From Myxococcota bacterium (GTDB lineage Bacteria; Myxococcota_A; UBA796), in contig JAQXDW010000110.1 in assembly GCA_029251165.1 (NCBI GenBank), forward strand, positions 1 through 64,000: a DNA stretch of 64,000 nt, in the 5' to 3' direction. Within the stretch, counting starts at the first letter, position 1; each line of letters starts with the position of its first letter. Both the position numbers and the translations under genes were made by a program. The notes below the pieces were generated by a model. The model made no database searches. It was not told the DNA's origin and worked only from the letters and a program-made list of their open reading frames with translations. This document shows, piece by piece, positions 7,548 to 16,068 of the stretch.

Positions 7548-9290
7548 ATGTTCTCGCGTATCTTCCCGATCTTTGGCTGGCTCTCTGACTATTCAGGAGA
7601 CAAGGCCAAGAGTGACCTCTCTGCTGGACTGACCACGACAGTCATGCTCATCCCACAGGGGATGGCCTATGCAATGCTCGCTGGGATTCCCCCGATCATG
7701 GGGTTGTATGCGGCGACCGTTCCGCTGCTGATCTATGCGATCCTGGGCACGTCCGGGCAGCTCGCTCTCGGTCCGATGGCGATGACCTCGCTGCTGGTTG
7801 CTGCTGGCATCAACGAGCTGATCCCGCCCGATCAGCTCACCACCGGCGCGGCAGTCCAGCTCACCATCATCCTCACGCTGCTCGTCGGGGTCTTCCAGCT
7901 CCTGCTGGCCGTGCTGCGGCTCGGCGGGCTGGTCAACCTGCTGTCTCACCCGGTTGTCTCGGGGTTCACCGGGGCAGCGGGCATCATCATTGGCGTCTCA
8001 CAGCTCCAGCACCTCGTCGGGTTCACCATTCCCCGTGGGCTCGGGGTGATCCAGACGGTGGGCTACATCCTCAACCGGTTCACCGACATTGATCCCCTGA
8101 CCATGGGCGTCGGGGGGCTGGCGGTCTTGCTGATCGTCGGGGTCAAGAAGCTCAGCCCCCAGCTGCCTGCCGCCCTGATCGCGGTGGTCATTGGGATCGT
8201 GCTCTCTTGGTTCTTCGATCTGGAGGGGCTGGGCGTCAATGTGCTCGGGAACATTCCCAGCGGACTTCCGAGCCTGACGATGCCCGCGCTCGACCTCACG
8301 ATGCTGGAGCGCGCCGCTCCGATGGGCCTGACCATTGCGCTCATCGGGTTCATGGAGTCGATCTCGGTCGCCAAGACCTTCGCCCGGCAGTATCGCTACG
8401 ACATCCGGCCCGGTCAGGAGCTCACCGCGCTGGGAATGTCCAACATCGCCAGCGGCCTGTTCGGTGGGTACATCGTCGGCGGTGCCCTCTCCCGCAGCGC
8501 GGTCAACGCCCAGGCTGGCGCGAGGACCCCGGTCGCCAATGTCGTCACCGCCGCGGCCATCGGGCTGACCCTCGCCTTCCTCACGCCGCTGTTCTACTTC
8601 CTGCCCACCCCGATCCTCGCTGCGATCATCCTGGTGGCGGTCTCTGGACTCATTGATGTTTCCGAGGCGATTCACCTGTGGAAGGTCAAGCGCGACGATC
8701 TGGTTCTGCTGGTCATCACCTTCTTCGCGACCCTGTTCTTGACCATCGAGCTTGGCATCCTCATCGGGGTCGGGGCGAGCCTGCTGTGGCTGGTGTACAC
8801 CACCACCCGCCCGGTCATCGCGGTGGTTGGCCGCCTGCCGGGTACCCGCAGCTACCGAGACATCACCCACTTCGAGCAGACCGAGACCTTCGAGCGCATC
8901 CTCATCCTGCGCATGGACGCTCAGTTCTTCTTTGGCAACGTCGTCTTCCTCAAGGACACCCTGTTCAGCCACCTCGACAAGATGGAGCGTCCCATCGCTC
9001 TGGTCATCGACGCCTCGGCGATGAATGGGCTGGACTCTACCGCTGCAGACACCCTCTATGAGCTGATCTCTGAGCTTCGTCGGATGGGGGTCGAGGTGTT
9101 CATCTCGCATGTCAAGGGTGCGGTGCTGGAGGTCATGTTCCAGACCGAGATCATCGCGCTGCTGGGAGACGGCCACCTCTTCTATGAGGTCGAGGACGCC
9201 GTGCAGGCTGCGCTGCGGCACCGAGATGCCGACGAGCAGGGCATTCCGCTGGAGGAAGAGGACTTCGGACACTCCGACATCGTGGACTGA
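7548..9290 (+). CDS. SulP-family anion transporter with C-terminal STAS domain
   Basis: This is an inner-membrane anion permease of the SLC26/SulP family, 580 residues. Residues about 10-420 form the transport domain of some 12-14 spans, with family motifs MLIPQGMAYAMLAGIPPIMG and the conserved MESISVAKTFARQ. GLFGGYIVGGALSRSAVNAQ is the SulP signature around TM8-10. Residues about 440-555 form a STAS domain (ILRMDAQFFFGNVVFLKD, then VIDASAMNGLDSTAADTL). Substrates in this family include sulfate, bicarbonate and dicarboxylates, and the sequence does not decide between them. Pairing with a NhaR-type regulator makes a Na+-coupled bicarbonate or sulfate role worth considering. The C-terminal tail is acidic. 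Confidence 0.93.
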   Translation: MFSRIFPIFGWLSDYSGDKAKSDLSAGLTTTVMLIPQGMAYAMLAGIPPIMGLYAATVPLLIYAILGTSGQLALGPMAMTSLLVAAGINELIPPDQLTTGAAVQLTIILTLLVGVFQLLLAVLRLGGLVNLLSHPVVSGFTGAAGIIIGVSQLQHLVGFTIPRGLGVIQTVGYILNRFTDIDPLTMGVGGLAVLLIVGVKKLSPQLPAALIAVVIGIVLSWFFDLEGLGVNVLGNIPSGLPSLTMPALDLTMLERAAPMGLTIALIGFMESISVAKTFARQYRYDIRPGQELTALGMSNIASGLFGGYIVGGALSRSAVNAQAGARTPVANVVTAAAIGLTLAFLTPLFYFLPTPILAAIILVAVSGLIDVSEAIHLWKVKRDDLVLLVITFFATLFLTIELGILIGVGASLLWLVYTTTRPVIAVVGRLPGTRSYRDITHFEQTETFERILILRMDAQFFFGNVVFLKDTLFSHLDKMERPIALVIDASAMNGLDSTAADTLYELISELRRMGVEVFISHVKGAVLEVMFQTEIIALLGDGHLFYEVEDAVQAALRHRDADEQGIPLEEEDFGHSDIVD

Positions 9291-9476
9291 CCCAGCGCGA
9301 GCTGCGCGATGAGCGTAGCGGCTGCGCTGACCCGTCGCTGTGGACGGGGCTCCTTCACCAGCCAGGGGCATCGGGCCGCTGGTGGCCTGTGCTGCGGTGC
9401 TCTTTCTGGTCCTCGTCTGCCGGCTCGGCGGGCAGTGGAGCGGGCGGTTCCGTGAGGGGATCGGTACACTCTCTCC

Positions 9477-10577
9477 ATGACCACCAAGCCCCTCGGACGC
9501 CGCCTGCAGATCACCGCGTTTGGGGAGGACCCGATGGATGCGGTGGACAACCACCTCCATGCTGTCGCGCAGCCCCCGCCAGATCCCGACACCCTCGGAG
9601 ACGGAGACGTGGTCATCGCGGTGAAGCGGGCGGCAGTGGGCTGGGTGGATCTGCTGATGATGAGCGGGCAGTACCAGCACATGGCGAAGCCGCCGTACAC
9701 GCCAGGCCTGGAGTTCAGCGGTGAGGTCGCCTGGGTGGGGGCTGCGGTGGAGGGGCTGGCGGTCGGGGAGCGGGTGATGATCGACGGCCTGCTGGCCGGG
9801 CCGCGCTCGGTGGGGCGTTACCAGAAGTGGGGCGGCTTCGCCTCATATGCGGTCGCTCCTGCAGCGGCAGTCCACCGGCTCCCGTCGGGCTGGTCGCTGG
9901 AGCAGGGGTGCTGCTTCTTTGGAAACTACGAGACCGCCTGGCACTGTCTGGTCGCTCGCGGACAGCTCAAGGCGGGCGAGACGGTGCTCATCCACGGGGC
10001 CTCCGGCGCAACGGGGCTGGCGGCGGTGCACGTCGCGAAGCGCCTCGGGGCGCGGGTCATTGCAACGGGACGAAGCGCCGAGAAGCTCGTGGCGGTCAAG
10101 GCGCAGGGGGCCGACGTGGTGGTCTGCACCGCTGAGAACCCCCGGTTTCGAGACGCGGTGAAGGCGGCGACCGGCGGAGCGGGCGTGGACGTTGTCTACG
10201 ACGGGGTCGGCGGCGCGGTGTCGCTGGAGTCGCTGCGGTGCGTGACGTTCGGGGCGCGGTTCCTGATCGTCGGCTGGGCCTCCACCCCGCTGGTCGCCCG
10301 TGGTCGGGGAAAGCGCGGCGCACCCAACGCCAACGTCCTGCCCACCAACCTCCTCATGATGAAGGGCCTCGACGTTCTCGGCTGCCCCACCGCCATCTCC
10401 ACCCACCGCGATCCCGCAATCCGCGCCGGCCGGCTGTCTGCGCTGATGGCATGGGTCAACGATGGCACCCTGCGCCCCTGCGCTGGTCCGGTGTTTTCTC
10501 TCGACGATGCCTCCGAGGCGATGCGGGCGAAGTGGCAGAGTCGGTTCGTGGGTGGGTGCCTGCTGCGTCTGGACTGA
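9477..10577 (+). CDS. Zinc-independent MDR / quinone-oxidoreductase-like enzyme
   Basis: This is a medium-chain dehydrogenase/reductase of the NADPH:quinone reductase group, 366 residues. An N-terminal GroES-like fold contains PPYTPGLEFSGEVAWVG. A Rossmann domain starts at about residue 170 with VLIHGASGATGLAAVHVAKR, which has the quinone-reductase type loop. The segment GGAGVDVVYDGVGG is also typical. No structural zinc Cys cluster is visible, consistent with zinc-independent members. ATG 9477 follows a roughly 186-bp spacer after the SulP gene. The small lipoprotein gene downstream starts 18 bp after its stop. Likely a cytosolic NADPH-dependent reductase; substrate unknown. Confidence 0.85.
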   Translation: MTTKPLGRRLQITAFGEDPMDAVDNHLHAVAQPPPDPDTLGDGDVVIAVKRAAVGWVDLLMMSGQYQHMAKPPYTPGLEFSGEVAWVGAAVEGLAVGERVMIDGLLAGPRSVGRYQKWGGFASYAVAPAAAVHRLPSGWSLEQGCCFFGNYETAWHCLVARGQLKAGETVLIHGASGATGLAAVHVAKRLGARVIATGRSAEKLVAVKAQGADVVVCTAENPRFRDAVKAATGGAGVDVVYDGVGGAVSLESLRCVTFGARFLIVGWASTPLVARGRGKRGAPNANVLPTNLLMMKGLDVLGCPTAISTHRDPAIRAGRLSALMAWVNDGTLRPCAGPVFSLDDASEAMRAKWQSRFVGGCLLRLD

Positions 10578-10595
10578 GGCGTGCTATGCCAGCGT

Positions 10596-11402
10596 ATGCC
10601 TCTCCTCTGGATGCTTCTGGGCTGCGCCACCGAGTCTGATGCTGACCGCTACTACCGCTTGACTGCTGGCGAGGGCAATCCCGCCGGGCGCGTCGCGGAG
10701 TGCCTGAAGCTCAGCAGCCTCACCATCCAGTCGGACTGTCAGCTGGTCGTCGCGACCCAGAGCGAGGACATGGCTGGCCTGTGCCCGCATCTCGCGGATC
10801 CGGTGTGGCGCAGCGAGTGCTACTTCATCGCCGCTGAGCGCCTGAAGATCAGCGCCCCGGAGCGGGCGGAGGAGCTCTGCCAGCAGGCCACTCACTTTCG
10901 CAACGAGTGCATTCAGCACCTCTGGCAGTTCGAGCTGATGAGCCTCACCCGACACGGCAGCCGCTCGTTCCCGACCTTGCTGCCGAAGGCGACCGCCCTG
11001 TTCCTTCGCTGGGAAGACCTCTCGGCGGACAGCGACATGGAGGTGCGGTTCTGGCGGCTGTTCTACACCGGCGGCTTCCAGCGTGCCCGGTTCCTCACTC
11101 CCTCTCACTGCGCGCCCCTGCCTGGTGCTCACCAGGACCGCTGTCGTCAGGCTGTGGCGGTTCAGTATCGAAAGCAACTCCACCGCATCGCAAAGCTCCC
11201 CCGCGCACTCTCGGTGCTCTGCGCCCTCGATCCGGTGACCTCTGAGGTCGCCTCGCGGACCCGGGTGCCCGAGCTGGGGGCGGAGCCTGCCGCTGAGCTG
11301 GATGTGGTGATCTCGGAGGTGTATGGTCAGCTCTGTGAGGGGGGAGTCCCCCTACCGGACGCCGCTGAGGTCGAGCTGTTGCTGCCGGGCTTTGAGGGGT
11401 AG
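10596..11402 (+). CDS. Lipoprotein of unknown function
   Basis: I recognise no family. The start ATG 10596 (MPLLWMLLGCATES) is chosen because it gives a compact lipoprotein signal with the lipid Cys at residue 10. An in-frame GTG 15 bp upstream would spoil it. The protein is 268 residues. Its N-terminal half has eight or more cysteines in a spaced pattern (AECL, SDCQL, GLCPHL, SECYFIAAER, EELCQQ, NECIQHL), suggesting helical Cys-paired repeats of about 20-25 residues, as in Sel1-like or other small disulfide-rich helical repeats. The C-terminal half is more basic (RCRQAVAVQYRKQLHR). It probably sits in the periplasm or outer membrane. Eighteen bp separate it from the oxidoreductase and 6 bp from the GNAT gene. 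Confidence 0.7.
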   Translation: MPLLWMLLGCATESDADRYYRLTAGEGNPAGRVAECLKLSSLTIQSDCQLVVATQSEDMAGLCPHLADPVWRSECYFIAAERLKISAPERAEELCQQATHFRNECIQHLWQFELMSLTRHGSRSFPTLLPKATALFLRWEDLSADSDMEVRFWRLFYTGGFQRARFLTPSHCAPLPGAHQDRCRQAVAVQYRKQLHRIAKLPRALSVLCALDPVTSEVASRTRVPELGAEPAAELDVVISEVYGQLCEGGVPLPDAAEVELLLPGFEG

Positions 11403-11408
11403 TGAGCC

Positions 11409-11975
11409 GTGCCAACAGACAAGCCCGCTGAGATCGCCACCGACGGCACGGTCCGAATTCGCCGGATCGACCTCACCGATGTCGACACCATCTTCGCCGG
11501 GGTGTGCGACTCAATGGCGGCGCTGTCGCCGATCATGCCCTGGGCGAGCCCAGACTACAGCCGCGAGGATGCCTGCTGGTTCGTGGCGAACGCATGGCTG
11601 GGCTGGCGAGATGGTCGGGCGTATGGGTTCCTCGTCGAGGACGTCACAGACGGGCGCTTCCTCGGACTGTGCGGGCTCAACGAGGTCAGCGGGCACACCG
11701 CGAACCTTGGCTACTGGGTGACGACAGCGGAGGCCGGGCGGGGGGTGACGACTGCCGCGACCCGTCTGGTGGCCCGGTTTGGCTTCGAGCAGGCCGGCCT
11801 CAAGCGCATTCGGCTGTTCCACATCGTCGGCAATGTCGGCTCACGGCGGGTGGCGGAGAAGGTCGGCTTTGTGTACGAGGGCCTGTGTCGCCAGCACCTC
11901 GCCGTGCACGGCACGATCCACGACACGCGGCTCTACTCCCTGACGAGTGCTGCCGAGATCAAGGGGAAGCGCTGA
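11409..11975 (+). CDS. GNAT N-acetyltransferase, RimJ/RimL type
   Basis: This is a 188-residue GCN5-related acetyltransferase. The first strand VRIRRIDLTDVDTIF, the central GFLVEDVTDGRFLGLCGLNE, and the acetyl-CoA binding segment (LGYWVTTAEAGRGVTTAATR, where AGRGVTT replaces the common Q/RGxGxA loop) place it with RimJ/RimL-like acetyltransferases. The end reads GSRRVAEKVGFVYEGLCRQ, the usual N-acetyltransferase motif B. The start is GTG 11409, 6 bp after the upstream lipoprotein stop. The substrate is not predictable. It is probably cotranscribed with the two preceding genes. Confidence 0.88.
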   Translation: MPTDKPAEIATDGTVRIRRIDLTDVDTIFAGVCDSMAALSPIMPWASPDYSREDACWFVANAWLGWRDGRAYGFLVEDVTDGRFLGLCGLNEVSGHTANLGYWVTTAEAGRGVTTAATRLVARFGFEQAGLKRIRLFHIVGNVGSRRVAEKVGFVYEGLCRQHLAVHGTIHDTRLYSLTSAAEIKGKR

Positions 11976-12052
11976 GCGCCGAGCCGCCCCGAGGCGCGGT
12001 GTCGTCGGTGCTGCTGCGTCTGTCGGTGCTGCTGCGCCTGTCCGTGCTGTGA

Positions 12053-12631
12053 TCAGCCAGCGGTGCTGACGGTGCAGGCCCCCTCGGCAGGGCACTCGAT
12101 GGTGTAGCGACCGCACTCCGGGGCCTGCTCGGGCCTGCTCTCACAGCCGGCCTCTGTCCAGGAGACATGCCAGCCGCCCTCCGCGCTGCGGACGGCGGTG
12201 ATATCGCCGAAGGGGTTGTGCGTGTCGGTGCGCTGGCTCCAGGCATGGATGGCGACAAACACTCCGGCATCGGCGGCGAGCCGTGCCTCGGCTTCTCGCG
12301 ACGGCACTGCGAAGGAGAAGTCCTCGCGAAGTGTGCTCTCCCGCTCCTTGAGCTTCTCAGCGCATGCGGCATCGGCAGCGGAGAGGGTGACGTCCGTCGT
12401 TGTTGCCTGAAACCAGACGCCGTCGCTGGCGTACAGGGCGAGCAGCTCGGGATCCGAGAACCGATACCCCGCGATGGCGTAGGGGGTGTTCCGCAGCGCT
12501 CGGGCCTCCAGCGGACTCCAGACCTGGACATCATCGAGCGCACAGCCCGCACGCATGAGCCGGGTGTAGGCGGCGCGGACAGTGCCGGTGCTGGCAGCGG
12601 CTGCAGCGATGAGGGCGATCAGCAGGCTCAT
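12053..12631 (-). CDS. Secreted YARHG-like domain protein
   Basis: From ATG 12631, preceded by AGGAGGAATCC, the protein is 192 residues. It begins with a short hydrophobic signal (MSLLIALIAAAAASTG). Residues about 37-95 read SPLEARALRNTPYAIAGYRF, then SDPELLALYASDGVWF and a KLKERES helix. This matches the YARHG pattern (L...E.R.LRN..YA..G..F..pel..yf....WY), although the YARHG core here is YAIAG. YARHG domains are extracellular modules of unknown function in many bacteria. The C-terminal third has six cysteines in a short stretch (GCESRPEQAPECGRYTIECP), probably disulfide-bonded. A longer open frame exists upstream, but the signal peptide and ribosome site fix this start. Confidence 0.7.
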   Translation of the reverse strand: MSLLIALIAAAAASTGTVRAAYTRLMRAGCALDDVQVWSPLEARALRNTPYAIAGYRFSDPELLALYASDGVWFQATTTDVTLSAADAACAEKLKERESTLREDFSFAVPSREAEARLAADAGVFVAIHAWSQRTDTHNPFGDITAVRSAEGGWHVSWTEAGCESRPEQAPECGRYTIECPAEGACTVSTAG

Positions 12632-12737
12632 GGATTCCTCCTGTACTTGAGGTACTCCATGTTCTTCACGCCGCCATCTCTCACCGATCTTGCATCCGCT
12701 ACACAAGATCTCGGTATCTTTAAGGTGTGAGGTTGAG

Positions 12738-13331
12738 ATGCGTGCTGGATTGATTCTGCTGACGGCCTGTACCCCCGAGCTGGTGACGCCTGGGCTGACT
12801 CCAGAAGCGGACCTCGCGGACTCGGAGTGCGACTGGCTGAGCCCGGACAACGACTGGTCGATGGGAGAGCCGCCCTGTCTGGAGGCGGAGGGCTTTGAGT
12901 CTGGTCAGATCGTGCCGGACATCCGGCTGATGGATCAGAACGGCGACGAGGTCTCGCTGTGGCAGTTCTACGGCGACCTCATCTTCCTCGACTTCTCTGC
13001 GGAGTGGTGTGCGCCGTGCGCTGTGCTCGCGGAGGGGGCGGATGAGCTGCTGGGCGAGGTCGCGGAGGCGGGCGTGAGCATGGTCACGGTCATCTACAAC
13101 GGCAGCGGCAGCCCTGCGCTGGACCAGCAAGCGCTGCTGGACTGGGCTGCGAAGAGCGGAAATGTGGCGCCGGTGCTCTCGGACGATGGGACCTGGACCG
13201 ATCAGGTGATCCCGCTGGGCGGCTCCTATCCGGCGCTGCTCCTCATCGATCGCGACATGCGGGTGATCTACGACGACATCCAGCCGCCCAAGGACCACGC
13301 GGTGCTGCATGCCATTGAGGAGAACCTGTAG
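12738..13331 (+). CDS. TlpA/ResA-like thioredoxin-fold lipoprotein
   Basis: This is a periplasmic thiol-disulfide oxidoreductase of the AhpC/TSA-TlpA group, 197 residues. The start ATG 12738 follows GAGGTTGAG and gives the lipobox LLTAC with the lipid Cys at residue 11. The thioredoxin domain (about 55-190) has IVPDIRLMDQNGDEVSLWQF, the active site SAEWCAPC, and the cis-Pro region GGSYPALLLID. It may reduce disulfides in exported proteins or cytochrome c. No cytochrome biogenesis genes are nearby. It is divergent from the YARHG gene (106 bp between starts) and convergent with the next gene, a single base separating the two stops. Confidence 0.85.
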   Translation: MRAGLILLTACTPELVTPGLTPEADLADSECDWLSPDNDWSMGEPPCLEAEGFESGQIVPDIRLMDQNGDEVSLWQFYGDLIFLDFSAEWCAPCAVLAEGADELLGEVAEAGVSMVTVIYNGSGSPALDQQALLDWAAKSGNVAPVLSDDGTWTDQVIPLGGSYPALLLIDRDMRVIYDDIQPPKDHAVLHAIEENL

Positions 13332-13332
13332 C

Positions 13333-14301
13333 TCACGCCTCGCGCACGATGAGCATCACGCCGGGGTAGACGAGCCCGTCCCTTGCGGTCTGCGCGAGGG
13401 CGTCGTCGCCGCCGAGGGCGCGGACCATGCCCGCCGGTCCCGCGACCTCCCAGGCGGCGCTCATGATCGCCTCTGCTGCGGACGTGGTGCACGAGTCGCC
13501 AGACAGGGCGGGGAGGACAAAGCAGGCAACGAGGCGGTGGTCTGCCTCGCCGGAGATCTGCCAGGCGGCGTGATCGAGGGTTCGCCGGGTGGCCTCTCTC
13601 GCGGCAGCGGGATCGGCAGGGTAGATGGCGCGGATCGCGAGGCAATGGCTCTCGCTGTCTCGTGAGAACCAGAGGTCACCGGGGGCTGTGTTCGGGAGGC
13701 TGGTGGGGGCTGGAGCGATGCAGATCGCGTCGGGAAGCCGCCAGATCGCGCCGGTCAGCAGGCTGGTGCAGGCTGCGCTCCCGTGCCACCAGCCGAGGTC
13801 ATCGGCGGCCGCTCGGTAGTCTGACAGCACCGCCAGCCAGGACTCGAAGACGTCGGCCCACAGCGTCGCGCCGGAGAATCCCGCCCGGAAGGCGGTGCCC
13901 GGCGCGGCACCCGGAGCGGCGGCGAGGACCACCCGGTGAGGGGTGTAGTTTCGAGGCCAGTCCCGATTGGTCCGTCGGGGAGAGGCTGTGCGGCCGTTGT
14001 CGCGGCGGTAGCTCTCGATCTGCCGAGCGCCGTACATCTCGATCAGCTCCAGCGGGATCCGCAGTCCCAGCTCTCGACGACCGGCGTCGATGGTGCGCCC
14101 GCGGGGCAGCAGCCTCGCCACGTCTGCGGGAGGAATCGCCGCGAAGACGGCCAGGGTGACCTCCTCGCCGCCCGGGTTGGCCTGGACGTAGGTGCGGATC
14201 GCAGCCTGAATGCGCCCCTTGAGCGGGGCGAGCCAGGCGGTACGGCTGTGGTTTCGGGGCGTGTCAGCGGTGACGGTGTCCTGGGAGATCCAGATCGGCA
14301 T
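13333..14301 (-). CDS. Conserved-looking protein of unknown function
   Basis: I do not recognise this 322-residue protein. It has no signal peptide or membrane span, and is rich in Ala and Trp. The middle contains LGLRIPLELIEMYGARQIES, RRDNGRTASPRRTNRDWPRN and LGWWHGSAACTSLLTGAIWR, with several Trp and Cys residues. Its N terminus (MPIWISQDTVTADTPRNHSR) looks like an unstructured cytoplasmic start. Codon use and high third-position GC fit a real gene, and antisense frames are less credible. It ends one base from the TlpA-like gene's stop (convergent). The methyltransferase gene starts 195 bp away on the opposite strand. Confidence 0.6.
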   Translation of the reverse strand: MPIWISQDTVTADTPRNHSRTAWLAPLKGRIQAAIRTYVQANPGGEEVTLAVFAAIPPADVARLLPRGRTIDAGRRELGLRIPLELIEMYGARQIESYRRDNGRTASPRRTNRDWPRNYTPHRVVLAAAPGAAPGTAFRAGFSGATLWADVFESWLAVLSDYRAAADDLGWWHGSAACTSLLTGAIWRLPDAICIAPAPTSLPNTAPGDLWFSRDSESHCLAIRAIYPADPAAAREATRRTLDHAAWQISGEADHRLVACFVLPALSGDSCTTSAAEAIMSAAWEVAGPAGMVRALGGDDALAQTARDGLVYPGVMLIVREA

Positions 14302-14495
14302 GGCTGGAGGCTACCGGATCTGGCAGGTGAGCACCGCTGCGTTGTTGCTGCCACCAGGGCTGTGTGCGTTGCCCGGCCCTGAGCGGCTGCGAGCCCTGCG
14401 GACGTCTCGGGGCGACTCGATCGCGACAGCGGCCCCTCAGCGCAGCCATGAGCGGGGCATGTGGGGGCGGCTGCCGCCGGGGTAGACTGGTGGAC

Positions 14496-15377
14496 ATGAA
14501 GGATGGTCGGGTCAGCCAGACCGCGCTGAAGATCGCGCGGATGATGCACTTCTTCGGGCAGCAGCCCGGCTACCGGGAGCTCATCCCGCCGGGGCTGAGC
14601 GAGGCCAACCAGGCGCTGCTGGCGGGGGCCGGTCTGCTGAAGGGCTGGCACCATCGCCTGCACGCAAGCCGACTGTTTCGCTCCAGCGTGCAGCTCGCGG
14701 ATGTCCTGGTTGGCCGTGGTGCGATGGTCCACTTTCCACTTCGGAAGCGATTCGTTGAGGATCAGGTCCGGGGTGCCATCGCGGACGGTGCGGGGCAGCT
14801 CCTCGTCATCGGCGCCGGCCTCGACACCCTCGCCCCTCGGATCGCTGCAGCCTCTCCGACCGTGCTCGCCGTCGAGGTGGACCACCCCTCCACCGGCACC
14901 GCCAAGGCTCGGGGAGTGGCGGCGGCGGGGATGGCGCGGGACAACCTCGTGCTGGTGCCCGTCGATCTGGCAACCCACCCGATGTCTGCGGCCCTCTCTC
15001 AGACCCCCTGGCGGATCGTCCGCAGCGTCATGGTGGCGGAGGGGCTGCTGATGTACCTGCCGGTCCAGGCCGTCCGTGGTCTGCTCACGGCCCTGCATGT
15101 ACACACCGCGCCCGGCAGCCGGCTGGTGTTTACCTGGCTGCCGGAGTCGGAGGACGGCGGGATGAAGCTCGACCGGGTGACCCGCGCTGCCATCGCAGCG
15201 GTCGGGGAGCCGGTGCTGTTCAGCATGAATCCGGCTGAGCTTGGTGCATTCCTGGAGGGCCTAGGCTGGCGGCTGCTCCCGCAGGTTGATCTGCGGGCGG
15301 TCTATCTCTCCGGCGGTCCCCTGGCGACGGTGGCGATCACCGACATGGAGCGGTTCTCCGTGGCCGAGCGGGTGTAG
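14496..15377 (+). CDS. Class I SAM methyltransferase, leucine carboxyl methyltransferase (LCM) family
   Basis: The protein is 293 residues from ATG 14496. It shows the LCM/PPM1-type pattern seen in bacterial Omt/TIGR00027-like proteins. There is an N-terminal helical region with RSSVQLADVLVGRGAMVHF and then LRKRFVEDQVR. Motif I is LLVIGAGLDTLAPRIA and the acidic strand end is VLAVEVDHPSTG. VAEGLLMYLPVQAVRGLL is the typical post-motif segment, followed by PGSRLVFTWLP. Many relatives act on small polyketide or unknown carboxyl/hydroxyl acceptors. An upstream in-frame extension lacks these features, and the ATG chosen is immediately before the conserved part. No operon partner is evident. Confidence 0.8.
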   Translation: MKDGRVSQTALKIARMMHFFGQQPGYRELIPPGLSEANQALLAGAGLLKGWHHRLHASRLFRSSVQLADVLVGRGAMVHFPLRKRFVEDQVRGAIADGAGQLLVIGAGLDTLAPRIAAASPTVLAVEVDHPSTGTAKARGVAAAGMARDNLVLVPVDLATHPMSAALSQTPWRIVRSVMVAEGLLMYLPVQAVRGLLTALHVHTAPGSRLVFTWLPESEDGGMKLDRVTRAAIAAVGEPVLFSMNPAELGAFLEGLGWRLLPQVDLRAVYLSGGPLATVAITDMERFSVAERV

Positions 15378-15582
15378 TGCCTCCGGGCGCGTCTGCTGCG
15401 GTCCTGGGCCGCCCTGGGGGGCACCGATGACTGGAGTGAGGACGGGCCGGTCGGACCCGCTGAGCTCATCGCTCCGGTCAGCACCGCGGTTGTCTTTGAG
15501 GCGCTGCTCTCCACTGTGGACTTCTGCGCGCCGTGAGGTTCGCTGAGCACCTCCGATGGTCCGGTCGCGTTACGCCCCCTCC

Positions 15583-16068
15583 ATGCCGCGACTCATCCTC
15601 CTCCGTCACGCCAAGAGTGCCTGGAGCACCGACGCCTCCTCCGATCACGAGCGACCGCTGAACACGCGCGGTCAGCAGGACGCGCCGGTCATGGGGCAGC
15701 GCCTCCGCGACCTGGACTGGATCCCCGACGTGGTCTTCAGCTCGACTGCAACCCGGACTCGGCAGACCTGGGCGGGCCTGGGCGCTGTCCTCGCCCCCGA
15801 AGCCCCGGTGAGCTTCCTGCCGGCGCTCTACCTCTCCGGGCCCCGGGTCGCGCTGCCGCTGCTGGCCGAGCAGACCGCGCCGACGGTGATGCTCATCGGT
15901 CACAACCCCGGCTTCGAGGCGCTCGCCAGCCTGCTGTCGGACACCAACATCACGCTGACCACCTGCAACGCCGTCCTGCTGACCAGCGCGTCGGAGGGCT
16001 GGGAAGCGGCGATGCGCGGACCCTGGACGCTGGCAGATCTCCTCCGCCCTCGAGAGCCCCGTTCATGA
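15583..16068 (+). CDS. sixA: SixA-type phosphohistidine phosphatase
   Basis: This is a small histidine phosphatase of 161 residues. The N-terminal RHG-type motif LILLRHAKSAW contains the catalytic His, SSTATRTRQTW is the following conserved Ser/Thr/Arg helix, and LIGHNPGFEALASLL holds the second His. Length and motifs match SixA, which removes phosphate from histidine residues of phosphotransfer proteins. ATG 15583 starts exactly at the conserved strand. An in-frame ATG 27 bp upstream is possible but adds no family sequence. Its stop overlaps the start of the ppx gene (ATGA at 16065-16068), so the two are translationally coupled. Confidence 0.9.
   Translation: MPRLILLRHAKSAWSTDASSDHERPLNTRGQQDAPVMGQRLRDLDWIPDVVFSSTATRTRQTWAGLGAVLAPEAPVSFLPALYLSGPRVALPLLAEQTAPTVMLIGHNPGFEALASLLSDTNITLTTCNAVLLTSASEGWEAAMRGPWTLADLLRPREPRS

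Noticed and set aside
7998-9680. 560-codon minus-strand open frame
   Set aside because: It lies antisense to the SulP gene and reads as a His/Gln/Asp-rich low-complexity sequence with no motif.
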